In this document: positions 32,640 through 45,378 of the stretch, in pieces | Layout: each line of letters starts with the position of its first letter | Numbering within the stretch: the first letter of the stretch is position 1 | From: Hymenopus coronatus | Lineage: Eukaryota > Arthropoda > Insecta > Mantodea > Hymenopodidae | Assembly (NCBI GenBank): GCA_030762935.1 | Contig: CM060900.1 | Coordinates: 404,201,632-404,265,631, forward strand | Direction: 5' to 3' | DNA length: 64,000 bases | Position numbers and translations under genes: made by a program | The notes under the pieces: model-generated | Told to the model about the DNA's origin: nothing | Database searches by the model: none | What the model saw: only the letters and a program-made list of their open reading frames with translations

Positions 32640-35600
32640 AGTCTTTATTCAGCAGCTTTCATGCAATTTCAGAAGTAGGGCAGAGTAGCAATATTGAGAC
32701 ATGAAGTATGCTATACACTCTGACATCTAGTGGCTTCAATGCTGACGTTTTGTTCTGCCAGTAGATCCCAGAGTTCCACACACATACATGTGCTCTGTGT
32801 TTTGTTTAATAAGTCAGCTAATTTGCGGTAAATTAGATAACCTATTCACCTTAATGGGTGAGGGTCCCAAAGAAGGGAACTTTCTTTGGTTGACAACACT
32901 ATGGAAATACAGGCAGGCTCTCTTCTTTCCCCTGGTCCTTGCTTTCCCTTAAAACTAGTGACCAAGAAAAGCTGCAAGCAAAGTACAGACGTTTTAGTAT
33001 TATAAGCACTAACACACTAAAACATGTGGCCTCACAATATATCAGAATTCTGTACAAAGACTACTTCATTGGATTCCAGGATTTGCCATCCGAATGAATG
33101 ACAATCAACACAAAAGATATGATGCATATACGAGACAAGCAATAAGATAAAAATGGGGGGGGGGCAAAGCACATTTTTGGCTTGCTCCCATCATATTTAT
33201 TCAGCTACACAGTATTTTCTGGCACTAACATTTTCAAATTATAAGGCACCAGTAGCAACTGTTTTCCAAGACAAACGAATTTGTGTATGTAAACTAAAAC
33301 TAAGAGGAAGAAAAAAATGGAAAGATTCACTTTAGATATTTACATAGAAGAAGTTTAAAACAAAAAGATTTTGAAAACATTCTTCTCAAAAGCAAAATTT
33401 TTGTGGTATTTATTCTAGAAGAGGGATAATATGTGGTTTGGTCTCAAAGGATGCACTTTCTACAATAGTAGATGTAATTAATATAAAATTATAATAAAAT
33501 ACCAAATTATTGGCAACAATGTTTATTCTGCATAGTTCATTTTTATGATACTACATTTTGCAGCAGGCAATACATTGCTTTTCTAGTTAATTGAACACAT
33601 CAGGTTATTACCTTACCTGAAAACAGAAAGAGCTCAAGAGAAACAGGAAATGTATGTACTGAAGGAAGCAAAACTGTATATTTGGATGCAAGGGATTGCT
33701 GTTTACTTTAGTATAAAATAACTAACTTACCATCAGTATTAAATTTGTAATTTATTTATAAACAGCAATGATATTTAATTCAGTTTAATTTTACATATAC
33801 AGGTACTATTATTCTTTTAATTCGTTTGTAATTTGAATTACAGCACTGTATTAGCTGAAGCTTTGTAAATACAGCAGTTCTTAAAACCAATGAATATGTA
33901 GCTAACAGGGTAATTAATACATATATTTACTTACAGAATTGTATACAAGTTATATTGCTTTGTGTGTGATAAATCAATTAAGTGCAAATTAACACTTGTT
34001 TATCCTTAGAATAACAAAACGAAAAGCAGGCTAAGACGTACATGCAATTCAGTTGGAAGCAAGACCTTGTTTAGAGTAGACATATAGACCAGAGTAAGAC
34101 AAGATTGTAAAACTAAGTCCTAAAATACTGTGGAAAGTAGAATTGTATAAACAATATAAGTAAATTTTGTACAGTATCTGTTATAGTAATTATGAAATGA
34201 GTAAAGGAATATGATTATTAAAGGTGATTAGCAACAGGAGATGTAAGCTTCAGCACAGTACAAGCAAGTTGGTAATTGATGTTGAATGCAAAAGCTAAAA
34301 GACAATGGAGTGAAATAATAATTTAATTACCTACTTCACCTATTTAAAATGTTACTGGGGCATATTTTGGAATTTTTCCAAAGCTGAAGATGGAAGCAAT
34401 TACTTCACCATGAAATAAGATAATACTTCTACAAATGAACTCAGTAAACAACAATAGCCCATTCCTAAACTTGGCACATTTGCCTCAGAAATAACTTAGG
34501 TCAAGTATGGGCAAACCCTAAACCACTTGACATGCAATCTACAAAGTCAACGAATGAACATAGCTTGAAACAAAAATGTAGATGGAGAAGCAGACAATGA
34601 GTGCAGTACATATACAGTTTAAATTACAGTAAAATAATAAAAACAACATTGTATTTTAAATACATTCTTTTACATTTCCAATTATTCCATTAAAAGTCTG
34701 GGTTGTCTCTGATAAAGTTATTTTCAGCTGTGCCAACAAACATTTGTCAGTCAAATGTGATCTCTATTTTGACTTAGCATAATTAATTTCTGAAAACAAT
34801 TGCTCACTCAAATATTTAGAAGCAAGCATAGACAAAGTTATAGTGCAGCTGATCTTAATTGCATGTTCTTTGCAACTGATAGCTGTATAAGTAGATCAAC
34901 AAAATGTTTATCATGGTACAAATTATTTAAAAGATATATTTTTCATGGAATATATTGTATCTGGAAATCCATATACTTTTGTGGGTTCAACATGCACAGG
35001 TTTTACAAATGGTTTAAATTATTTCCCAGTAAATCATTTACTCCCTATATTTTCTAGCATGGGAATACACTGATTAGATTCCTTGTTGTCATTTTATATT
35101 TTGGGGGGATTACAAAGAAGGAAAGTTATAAGCTGTCCCTCTTACAACTCTTCCTTCCATAATTCCAACTGCACAGAAAATATTTTAATTGCATTGTAAA
35201 TTTTATTATATATTGATATTTCTTTGTTGGTTAAGCTCATTTAAGTGTTTATTTAGTTACTCCCTTTTAAGTGGACAAGTCTGAATTTCAGAAAGTAATT
35301 GTCAACAAGGAAGGCCAAATATGTATATACAGGCTTAGAATCCACCATGACGACTTTCCAATTGAAATCTGATGTGGCCCAACACTGTTTTAATAGGCTA
35401 CATCATACATGAATATATACATATCATGTACACTGAACTGCCACATCATCATCTGCCATGTGCAGGAAGATCAAGAAACATGTGGTTTCTGAACCAGTAA
35501 TGTCCATGCCTGACTTATGCTAACAGTCGGTGCTTTTGCTAAACATTAAGAACTCTTTCCATGTCACTGAGCTATAGGAATTTAACTGCTAGTGATACCA

Positions 35601-36130
35601 TATCTTTAACACTTTTTTTTTCTTCTTTTGAAGAAAGTTAATTGAAATATTTCCCAAAAAACTGAGACAAATTGCTGTTGCAGTAAAAAGTATAATTGAT
35701 GCGATCTACGGAATAAGGGCATATTGCCCAAAATGGCATTCTGAGAAAAAGCTCTTAAAAATTTCATGTTAGATTAATTTTTTTAAATAATAATTATATT
35801 ACCATTTATTTTACAAATAAATATTATTTTGTTTACTTTAATGTAAAATTATACATGCTGTTATGCTGATCACACTGGAACATATAAATGAGCAAACCTA
35901 AATTGGGTATATATGCTCTTTTTCTAAGGAACATATTCATTGACTTGAAATGCAGTTCATGTAGAAATTATAATTACATTTAGCACAATATCGCAGAAAA
36001 AATGTATATAGCTTTGATGTAACATATTTTTTAATCCAGTTCTTGCTTTCTTCTAGCAAGAATTTATTAGACAGTTGTACAGAAACAAAGATTATTTAAC
36101 CTAAAACCAATATGTTTTCTATCCAGTTCT
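32640..36130. other. No gene recognised
   Basis: 3.5 kb of AT-rich sequence. The only features are a G run at 33155-33163 and short AT repeats. The 85-codon open frame at 34800-35057 has no motif I know and is likely chance. Confidence 0.55.
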
Positions 36131-36139
36131 TGTCTTCCT

Positions 36140-37320
36140 CTTGCAAGAATCTGTAAAATGTCTGACATCATTCATCTTGATTGCATTAATTTCAGGATAT
36201 GGCACTGTTGAAACATCCAGGCTTCTGATGTCTTGTGAGATTGGTCACTTGCACATTTTGGATGGCATGAAGAATGACTTCTCATAGCTTTCAGCTGGAA
36301 ATGTATGAAGTAATTCCACAGTGTAAATCTTTGAAATCAAGCCTGTTTTGGTTCCACCTGCATCAGAAAGTAGCATAATCACTTTTGTGTTTGGAAATTC
36401 CGTAAGTTTTTTTCTCTAAACAGCCATATATAAAAGAAGCCACAGAATTTGCATTCTTCTAGCCAACAGTCTCCATGAAGCAATAGTAGTATGATGTATT
36501 GTCATTAAAAATGTGACTGTTTAAACAAAAAAGCTGTGAATTCACATAAGTCGAGGCACAGGAGAATTCTGTGCATAGTCAAATTCAATGGCAATACAAG
36601 ATGGATCAGTCTTAGATTTGGTTATGAAATCATCTCTGATTTTCTTACATTTTTCTGCTTTTTTCTTGTATGTTGTATGGAACTTTACAGTTGTCATCTG
36701 GATCATCCTTAAGCTTCCTTTTACATTCTTCACAATAATCACACGTGTTGGTTTTGGGTCTATGACAAGTAAAAGAAAACTTAAATCTTGAAATATTCAA
36801 ATTAAGTTTTGTAGCTTAGTTTTAGTTTTGTAGCTCTCTTCTCTTTGTAATATTGTAGAAACATTTCATGCAGAGCTTTAATGGTAAGGTTGGAGTTTTC
36901 AAAATATTTGAGGTTTGTCTTAAAGCTACAATAATGGTTATTGTTACAAGGAATGCTGCTCAGATGTGAATCCACGAGTTCAAAAATGTCGTCAAGACAA
37001 TTTGTGTGGCCTGTTAGAATGGGCTAACCACCCCCCCCCCCCTCCCCCAAAGCTCTCTATTGAGACTTAAAAATACTCACTATCAACTGCTGACATACTC
37101 CTATTCTGACTCCATGATGAGTTACTGAATATTTCCAAGTGTGCTTGCACTCCTTTTTGGGACTAACAGTTTTCTTATTGCAAGACTGAGCCATTTTTTT
37201 CCATGCAACTTGCTGAGGAGGAATCTTGTAAAGCCTTATCTTGTCCATTATAGGAATGTTCTAACAGCTCTTTCTGAATATCTTCTGAAAGATTTTTCCA
37301 GCAACACTGATTAAAACCGC
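36140..37320 (-). pseudogene. Unclassified DDE-like transposase family, copy 1
   Basis: Minus-strand pieces in order: CWKNLSEDIQKELLEH (about 37305), KKECKHTWKYSVTHHGVRIG then VCQQL (37150-37090), ELVDSHLSSIPCNNNHYCSF and LKYFENSNLTIKALHEMF (36985-36860), then DPSCIAIEFDYAQNSPVPRL (about 36600), the C-terminal half with LTEFPNTKVIMLLSDAGGTK (about 36400) and VPYPEIN near 36195. These match a multi-copy insect protein family whose middle has the FDYxQNLPLP and SDxxGGQNKN motifs, thought to be transposase-related. Asp of SDAGG is present. Frames change at least three times. I cannot assign a superfamily. Confidence 0.6.
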
Positions 37321-37329
37321 TTGTACAAA

Positions 37330-40300
37330 TTGTAAATTGTTTCCCATGTACAACTTTTTTTTTGGTTTATTGTGTATCCTTCTCAATGAAGTCTTTTTAC
37401 TTTTCTTGTTTCCTTTTGTTTATTTATTTGCTTCACATATATTTGTTTACTTTTCTCTTCTCCTTTTTTACTACTATTAAGATCCCCAAATTTATTAAAC
37501 TCCATTATTTAAACTTATTACTTAATATAAATCCTGAAACACTCTTTTGAATAGAATTCAGCATTTATTTAAACAATTATCAGCTGTTTAGTAAACAGGC
37601 CATACCAACCTAATTATTCAACATATTGAGACCGTTAACTATCAGTCTATTAATTATATATATTTATTTATTTATATATTTATATGTAACGAGAGTTAAT
37701 ATTTAATAAGTTCTATGCATAGGGACCAAGAAGCAAGTTGTTTACTAGAAAGTTACTCAGAATCATGATGCCAGACTGGATAGCAAAGCAAAAAAAAATT
37801 ATGCTGCATATGGCGCACATAATGTGGGGCAACAACATAACAAAAACACTGCTGCAATATCTTCTTGAAATTTATGACTATAATCTTTGGACAATGGCGG
37901 TTCAAATGAAATGATCTGCAGAAAAAGGACACACAGATACATATGCCTCTTTTTCGTAGAGCACTTTAATTTATTACAAATCAAGTTCCAAAATTAAAAT
38001 TTATTTTGTAGTTTTTGATTAATAGAGTTATATATTTATAAAACTTGAGTTCTGAGATGTTAACTACTTTTATGAATTCCAGAGTACTTATTACTTGGAC
38101 ATTCTGTTCTACTATTGTCAATTGCTTCTATATTTGCTTTGAGACAAGAAAGAAAAAGAAAGTTTACCTCAGAGAATTTAAGATATCACCTTAAATGCTA
38201 AAAGTTAAATAACAATAAGCACATTCAGTTTACATGTACTTTTTAAAAAGCTAAAAGCTTCAAGCAATCAAAAATGTGTACTCTGAATTGCGAAGAATTA
38301 TGAAATTAGGTTGCATAATAAAAAAGAAAATTGTAGATTAGGTAATTTTACACTTCCTGGTTCCCTTGAGGCATTAAAATTTTATTCAGTTACCATTGTA
38401 TTACTTTTAACTCACTATAGCAAAAGCTATCTTGTTTTCTTTTTAGGGCTTGTATTGCAATCCTTGGGATAGATCCTGGTTAAATGTTAACTGGGAGTCA
38501 GGTTCAAATTTTGGTATTACAATCTTTGGTTAACACTAACTCATACCAAAGCTTTGCCTTTGATTGATAGTCACTGTGACTCCCAAGGTGAAAAGCTGGA
38601 TCAATATATGTATGAGAAGAGGAAATCTAAAATAATTAGACTTCAAAAGAATAATTTCTAGGGTTGAGACGAGGAAGAATTTTAACTCCAGCATTGGTAT
38701 TTTCCTTCTCTTTTTAATTGCATAGCAGTAACATTTGCTTGAATATAATGGAACTGCTATTAATCCAATATTCGTAAAAGTTTCCAACCTATTTTGCAAG
38801 TAAACTTACAAGTATACTAACAGCAAAACTTTGTGTAACCTCATATTCCAAAATGCCCTATTTTCCTACTAACCTATAGGAACTTGCAAGCAAAAATCCA
38901 TTTAATGCTCCAAAAGCACCTAACACACTTTCACAGTAATATACACTACTATTATATATGTTTCCTAATGTTTTTCCATTTTTGTAGTAACCTACACAGA
39001 GCATGTTAACAGAAAAACCAAAATAATTTAATATTCTAAATGCTATAAACTAGTGAAAGCTCTACATTATTCCTTCTGTAGTGATGCCAAGAATAAAGTA
39101 CTGAGATATTTTTATATAACAGGAATAAGATCTTGGAAAAACTAAATAACAGGAGAGGGATGAAAAAATTGGAAAATGGCTCACATTAGCAAAAACTGTG
39201 TTTTATTCTCTTTCACACATGTTCTGTAACAATTTGCAACATCACAATCTCTTCCTGAGTGTATGGTCCTGTTTAACTCAACACATTTGCAAATACTGTT
39301 TCTTAAATGAATTTGCACAAATTTCAGTGTAGCAGAGTAATCCTTATGGCTAGTTAACCTATTTCATAAAGCACCTGACAAAAACAAAACAGGTGTAACA
39401 CTTGTATATCAGATATACCATTTAATTTCTTAACTCAGTTTTGAATGTTTTAAGAGTAACTAATAAAGTAGGATAAGTGTATATTACAATTAACAGATTC
39501 CAGCCTTCTCTGGTACAGCAAAAATGTATCAACATATTCCTGTAAATCTTAAATCTGTTTCTCAATTAACCTAAATAATCTGCATTGGGAGCAAAACACC
39601 ATATAATCTAATATTCCAGAATGATAACCTGTTTTCAAACTATGTTACATGTTTAGCTGTCCTATTTCATGCTACTTCCAAGAACTGCTTTAAAAGCAAA
39701 CCATTTTTAAATGCACCAAAATGTATCTAAGATTCCAAACTCACTTATTTAACTACTTTATATGTTTCAGACTTCATTGAAAACTGCTGCAGATGTAGGC
39801 AACATTGTCTAAGAAATGTGTTAAGATATTAATTATACTTAGCGAGGCAACAGAAGTGTAAATTTGACTCATATTGCAACTTATGATTATAGCCTACAGT
39901 AACCTAGTATTCGTATTATGGTGCACTCCATTTAACCAGCAGTTGTTTAGCAAACCTGAGGTATTAACTGAAGACTGTAATACAGGCCCTTAAACCCTTA
40001 CATTTTTTCTTTGATCGTAAGTTAAAGACAACACTGATGCAGATAATGATGTGAATTACAAAGCTGTAACTTAATTACTGACACTATTCATTATGTTATT
40101 TATCTCACAGTTTTCTCCAGGCCTATGTTTATACAATTACAGTTTTATCACATGGAAATAAAAATTCAGAAGTATATTTGACCAACACTTTGCTTGCTTT
40201 TGAAGCCCAAACATGAAAAATAATTTATCTGGCAAATAAAGCATAAGTTAAACTCACATAATGCTTGGATAAGCTAGTAACAATGGTGTGAAATTTAAGA

Positions 40301-41230
40301 GAAGGTTTAAGTCAGAATATAAGATGAGAGCTAAATGTAGTTCTTGAAACTGGTCAGACAACAAAACAATGCAAGTGATGAAGGTGTTTCTATTCCAACC
40401 CAAACCTTCTCTCACATGTAAGTTACGCTGTAGCGCTTGGTGGATCCACTATGCTAAAGGAATGAGCTGGAAAATACAATATTTGCAATAATTGAAGTAC
40501 AACAATGACATGATCTAATGAATAATTTTAGGTAGCCTAGCAACATGGAAGATAACCCAAAGTGACTAGGTTTGTGAATTGAGGCACTTTACCACTGGAC
40601 TAGTCTGCTAATCAAGAAACCATAAATGTTTTGATGAGGTAATAATAATGTAGTTATACATTCTTAACCGTTGAAAAAGCAAATCAATGCATGACAATCA
40701 TATTGCTACCCAATTTCTTTGAGCTTGTAAACACAAAGGAAGGATTGGCCACTTAACATTTGAAAATGTAAATATTTAAATCAGCAACAATTAATATTTT
40801 GGAAAGTTATTAATAGTACAATAGTTGTGTTTTAACCAACTATTTTAATGAGATTGCATTTTTCTTGGGGCAAATTTTTGACCGTCTCTCGGACATGAAA
40901 TGAAAATGAAGAGTTTGCAGGCTGATAACAGAAAATCAAACATATACACTTTATTTCTCAGGCCAACCAATTAATTACAGACATGTCTGAAAAAATTAAG
41001 AATAAGAAACTAAATCCTCTACCAGATATAATTGTGTAAAATTATCCAGATATTATGCAATAAAAGTTTGACATTTATGGTACAAGCAACCAGGGAGTTT
41101 ATTGTTCTCAAAGTAGGTTTTTGTGACACCACTAAACTAGGTGAATATCTGGGGTATATTAAAATTTCCTTTTGTGCAACAGTTAATTTTGAAATATAAT
41201 TTTAAGGTGGTTCAGTAGCAATTTTATAAC
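37330..41230. other. No gene recognised
   Basis: 3.9 kb of AT-rich sequence without open frames above 90 codons and without recognisable transposon motifs. A C run lies at 37028-37042 just before it. Confidence 0.55.
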
Positions 41231-41261
41231 TGTAGAGTGGAATTCTCAAAAATGTTAAGTG
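41231..41261 (+). repeat. Left terminal inverted repeat of the unclassified transposon
   Basis: 31 bases matching the inverted right end at 44612-44642 with about four mismatches. Confidence 0.75.
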
Positions 41262-41559
41262 CCAAGATTGAGATATTTTGCTAGAAAGTGCTTTAAGCCA
41301 AAGCCAATTTCCTCTCAAAAGCGCTATGTTCCTAATTGTCATCTTTGAGTTCAAAGTGATGGAGATAGCACTGGTGTCAATTTCAGCAGTCATGAAAAGT
41401 GTTAAGCACCACAATGTGATTATAACTGACGAGATGCAAATTAGCATTGTATATGTTGGCAGTTCTGAATTCATTGCAGGTTTTTGCTTTATGATACCAA
41501 ATAATGTATACATTACCTTCATTTAAAGTGAAAAGGTTATACTTTATTGTAAACATACC

Positions 41560-42918
41560 TGGTAATACAAAATGTAGAAAGAAGAAACCTCCAGCACTTG
41601 AGGTATGTAAATTGTATGTTAATATTAATTATATTAAATTGCGATTTAATATTAAAACTATTATCTAGGTTAGGTATTGATTATTAATTTGGTAACTTGC
41701 ATCTTTTCTTCATTCTTGCAGAAAATATGTAACTGCAAATTCCAATGTGGAGAACTCGACAAAGATTCAGAGCTGGATGTCTTCGCTGAATTCTGAAAGC
41801 TAGATTGAATTAAGTCAGCAGAACTTTCTTAGGCAACATGTTTGCCTTGGAGAGGTGTAGAGGCATTGAAAATGTAAGAACGAGAGTGAGGGTACCAGTA
41901 GGTGGTAGGCTACTGCAGTGTAGAGTGTTCCAGATGGGAAAAGTGACTTTATTCAGATTTGCAAAAATACATTTATGAACATGTATGATGTAAGCCGCAA
42001 AAAATAGAAAAAGCTGTTTCTAAAAATAAACAAGATGATATGTTACATTGAAGAGGAAATCTAATGCACCATCTAGTACACAGATGATGACGAATGCAGA
42101 GTGAAAGATCACATTAGTTTGTTTCCAAGGGATGAAAGCCATTACTCAAGGGCAAAATCTAACAGCCAATTTCTAAGTCCAGACTTAAATATCCACCAAA
42201 GGTCAATTGCATTTAATTAAAAATTTCCAAACAACAAAATTTGATACAAATACTATAAGAAGGCCTTTAAGAAAACTTTTCCTGAACTGAAATTCCGTCA
42301 TCCAAATATACTTGTAAAACCTGCAACAAACTGCAATGCAAAATTCAAGGGCAAAGTCCACAAAGTGTGATGCAAAACGCTCATTAGAATTGCACCTATG
42401 TAAAGCAGAATGTACTACAGGAAAGAGGAAAGCCCAAATCTCTCTTGCCCAAATGCCAGGAAGTGAAATATCCACTATAACTTCCTTGGAGTTTTTGAAG
42501 TCATTCAGCATAATTTTCTTGTTAGTGGTCACAGCTATTTATAGTGCGACACACAGTTTGCTCTTGTTGAGAAGTGTAAAAGAGTAATGAAGTCATTTGT
42601 ACCAGAAGATCTTGAAAAAGTGATTACATCAACAATAAGTTCAAAGTTGTACACATGAAGGCAAACCACTTCTTTGGCTTGCAATCTGTTGCAGATTCCT
42701 TAATTTCAATTAACAAAATGAACATAACAAAAACGTCCTGCTTCCGAGTAGATGCAAAATATCGTGGAACAGTTTTAATGAAAACAACTTTCAATGGTGT
42801 AGAAGATTGGAAAGAAGTTCATGTTTTGGAAAAAGGAAAGGTTCTGAGGGATATACAGAAAGCTGAAATACCTATCCTGAGAATAACAGTAAAAAGTGTA
42901 TATTTCCATACTGTTTAA
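41560..42918 (+). pseudogene. Unclassified DDE-like transposase family, copy 2, with intron
   Basis: Exon 1 ends KKKPPALE at 41602. A GTATGT donor follows, and a TTCTTGCAG acceptor ends at 41721, giving a 119-bp intron. Exon 2 starts KICNCKFQCGELDKDSELDV, a Cys-rich N-terminus. It continues, in shifting frames, with HISLFPRDESHYSRAKSNSQ (about 42115), FLSPDLNIHQ, FKKTFPELKFRH (about 42265), and LELHLCKAECTTGKRKAQI (42375). The catalytic middle is missing: the sequence jumps at about 42590 to FVPEDLEKVITSTI and a C-terminal part (42655-42915) that reads open for 87 codons. Same family as 36140-37320. The mariner at 42921 cuts it right after the stop. Confidence 0.65.
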
Positions 42919-42920
42919 TA

Positions 42921-44231
42921 CGAGGGGCATACTGAAAGTCATGAGCAACACTGTTTTACAATCTTAATATTTATTTTTAAGCCAAACCAAATACATCATC
43001 ATAATCTACAGACTTTCTTTCACTTTTCGACATAGTCTCCATTGTTTTGCACACATTTTTCCCATCGTTCTACAAGTTTGAAAATGCCCTTGTGATAGAA
43101 CTCCGTTCCAGCTGCCCGCAGACCCTGACGCACTGCTTTCCGAATATCCTCCAGCATCTCGTAGCGTTGGCCACGCATCTGCTCCTTCACAGAACCGAAA
43201 AGATGGTAGTCGGAGGGTGCCAAGTTGGGACTGTAGGGAGGATGTGGAAGAGTTTCCCACCCTAATGCCCTGATCTTCTCCATAGTGGTACGGGCAGTAT
43301 GCGGATGCGCATTATCCTGTTGAAGGATGATCCTCTTTACAGGGCGTTTATCCCGCAAAGCCCGACGGAGCTTCAGAAGTGTCTTGATGTAGCGAGCAGA
43401 ATTTATGAATTGTCCAAGTTCAAGAAAGTCAACCAGAATGCAACCTTGTGCATCCCAAAAGACACTTCCCATACCTTTCCTACAGACTGCACTGTCTTCG
43501 CTTTCTTCTTCGATGGTGAGTTCAAGTGGTGCCATTCCATACTCTTGACGTTTCATTTCTGGCTCATAGTGATGGAACCAGCTCTCATCTCCAGTCACAA
43601 TACACGTCAAAAATTCATCACCTTCATCATGAAATCTCTGAAGAAGGTTTTGTGCAATGGTTCTTCTCTGAAGTTTGTGGCCTTCAGTCAATAAACGGGG
43701 GACCCAAAGGGCACAGACCTTTCGATAACCCAAGCTGTGGATCATTTCTTGCACTGCACTATGTCCTATTCCAAGTTGCGCAGCAATTTCATTCACAGTG
43801 AAACGCCTATCTCCTGTAATGAGCTCATCAACTCTTTCCTTGTTGCGTTCTGTAGAGGCAGTTCGAGACGCCCGCTACGAGGCGCATTTTGCAGACTCGT
43901 GTTTCCATCTTTGAAATGTTTCACCCATCTTCTAACACTGCTGGCACCCACGCAGACACCTCCATACACAGGTTGAAGTCTGAGATGAATTTCAGGAGCA
44001 GATTTTCCTTCTTTCACAAGGAATTCAATGACAGCACGCTTTCGAAACGAAACATCAATGTCAGCCATTTTTCAAACACCGTCTGTGGTCACGTGATAGA
44101 AGCTAATGACATCACAATATGTCAACATGTGGCTTAAAGTCTGTAGATTACGATTCTGCTATTCGTTTCGTTACATTGTTGAAATTTAAATTTTTACAAT
44201 GGGTTGCTCGTGACTTTCAGTATGCCCCTCA
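42921..44231 (-). mobile_element. Mariner 4, complete 1311-bp element with TA duplication
   Basis: The left end starts CGAGGGGCATACTGAAAGTC and the right end, read inward, TGAGGGGCATACTGAAAGTC; the inverted repeats are about 29 bp with three mismatches. TA flanks both sides (42919-42920 and 44232-44233). The length is right for a full mariner. The transposase fills it and has a single frameshift. It is inserted inside the unclassified transposon, so it is younger than that element. Confidence 0.95.
43020..44068 (-). pseudogene. Mariner 4 transposase, one frameshift
   Basis: The start at 44068 (MADIDVSFRKRAVIEFLVKE) is followed by the helix-turn-helix halves (IHLRLQPVYG, VRRWVKHFKDGN, PRSGR). 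A one-base loss near 43866-43870, just after RSGR, changes the frame. The rest (frame open to 43020) reads NEIAAQLGIGHSAVQEMIH, WVPRLLTEGHK, VTGDESWFHHYEP (first Asp), LQQDNAHPHTA (second Asp), PNLAPSDYHLFG (third Asp) and the end NNGDYVEK. All three catalytic Asp of the DD34D type are present. With one base restored in concept it would be about 350 residues, the normal size. The decay is slight, so this is a recent arrival. Confidence 0.93.
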
Positions 44232-44611
44232 TATCAGCTTTGTATTGATAAACACATTTAGTTTTATTATTGTTTGAAAAATGTGTTTTTGCAAGAACAT
44301 AACAATTTCATGTTCTATACTATTTAACTTCAGTATTGTATTGATAAAGGTATTGTAATTATATTATCATTTGAATACGTTCTTGTAAGTTCAGTGACAT
44401 AACACCTTTTAGAGGAAATCTAAATCTGAGTTTAACACTTTTCCTAATTTCAGATTTAGGTATAACTTTATTTGTCTGTTAGCTAAATGTTATTTAATAT
44501 GGCAAATAGTCTGGTAAGAATAATTTGGTTTGGCATGGTTTCTTGTATTAGAACCAATGAAAATAATTCATTAAACATAATATTGTGTATAACTAAAAAG
44601 AACTGTTTTGT

Positions 44612-44642
44612 CGCTTAACACCTTTGAAAATTCCACTCTACA
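44612..44642 (-). repeat. Right terminal inverted repeat of the unclassified transposon
   Basis: Inverted partner of 41231-41261. Confidence 0.75.
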
Positions 44643-44649
44643 ACTGGAG

Positions 44650-45366
44650 TAACAGCAGTGATAAAAGGAATTGTGGATCTTGCCTATTATGCAAAAGGCC
44701 AGGTTTTATACTATACAAAACTTGACTCTTCTTGAACTCAATATGTGATAAAGAAAAATAGAAATGTTCCATTGTTATCTTATATACTTTTCCCTCACAT
44801 GGTGATACTTTAGCCTATTTCTTTCAAACATACTATCTCATTTGAAATTACTTGGATGACCTGAAATCATCTGTTCTGGATCTTCCAAATGTAACTGTTA
44901 AAAACACTACTGACATATTGAGGCTGTAATGTTCAAATTTTATTTAATTACTCAAAATTGAGACATTTTCAACTAACATTCTTTAATGCAATGTACCTGT
45001 GAAATTTGGTTAAAAAAAAAAAATTAAACCCTTTCAATCTTTATTTTGGGCATTTTTGTTATACTTCTAACTTGCACTTTTATGCTAAATAATTGTGTTT
45101 GTAATACCAACAATTTCAAAGCCACAAATTATTATTTCATCAGTCCTGTGCCATTTAACACTATAAGGACTATACCATGACCAGTCAGTATTCTTTAAAA
45201 AATGATAAGATCATTGAGGTAGTATATTATCATTTTAATATTTTATGGCTTAACGAATTAGATCTAGGGTGATTCTCTAAAATGTTTAAGTTTTTATAGC
45301 AGGTTTTAAACAAATTATACATAATTTTTACCTTAAAGGACCATATCCAGTCATTTTAACCAGTAC
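44650..45366. other. No gene recognised
   Basis: AT-rich flank to the right of the unclassified transposon. No motif seen. Confidence 0.5.
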
Positions 45367-45378
45367 AATTATAAACAT

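Larger units (their letters stand above)
41231..44642 (+). mobile_element. Unclassified DNA transposon bounded by terminal inverted repeats
   Basis: The left end begins TGTAGAGTGGAATTCTCAAA (41231) and the right end, read inward on the other strand from 44642, begins TGTAGAGTGGAATTTTCAAA. The ends match at about 27 of the first 31 bases. Between them lie the plus-strand transposase-like pseudogene (about 41570-42918) and a 1311-bp mariner (42921-44231); without the mariner the element is about 2.1 kb. I see no clear target duplication (left flank TTATAAC, right flank ACTGGAG). The inverted repeats mark this gene family as a DNA transposon. Confidence 0.7.

Noticed and set aside
41202..41526. 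Overlapping open frames on both strands (106 and 82 codons)
   Set aside because: Both lie over the left end of the unclassified transposon and neither has a domain. The plus-strand frame might be untranslated leader of its gene; I did not call it coding.
43047..44137. Plus-strand open frames of 72-131 codons
   Set aside because: They are mirror frames of the minus-strand mariner 4 transposase.
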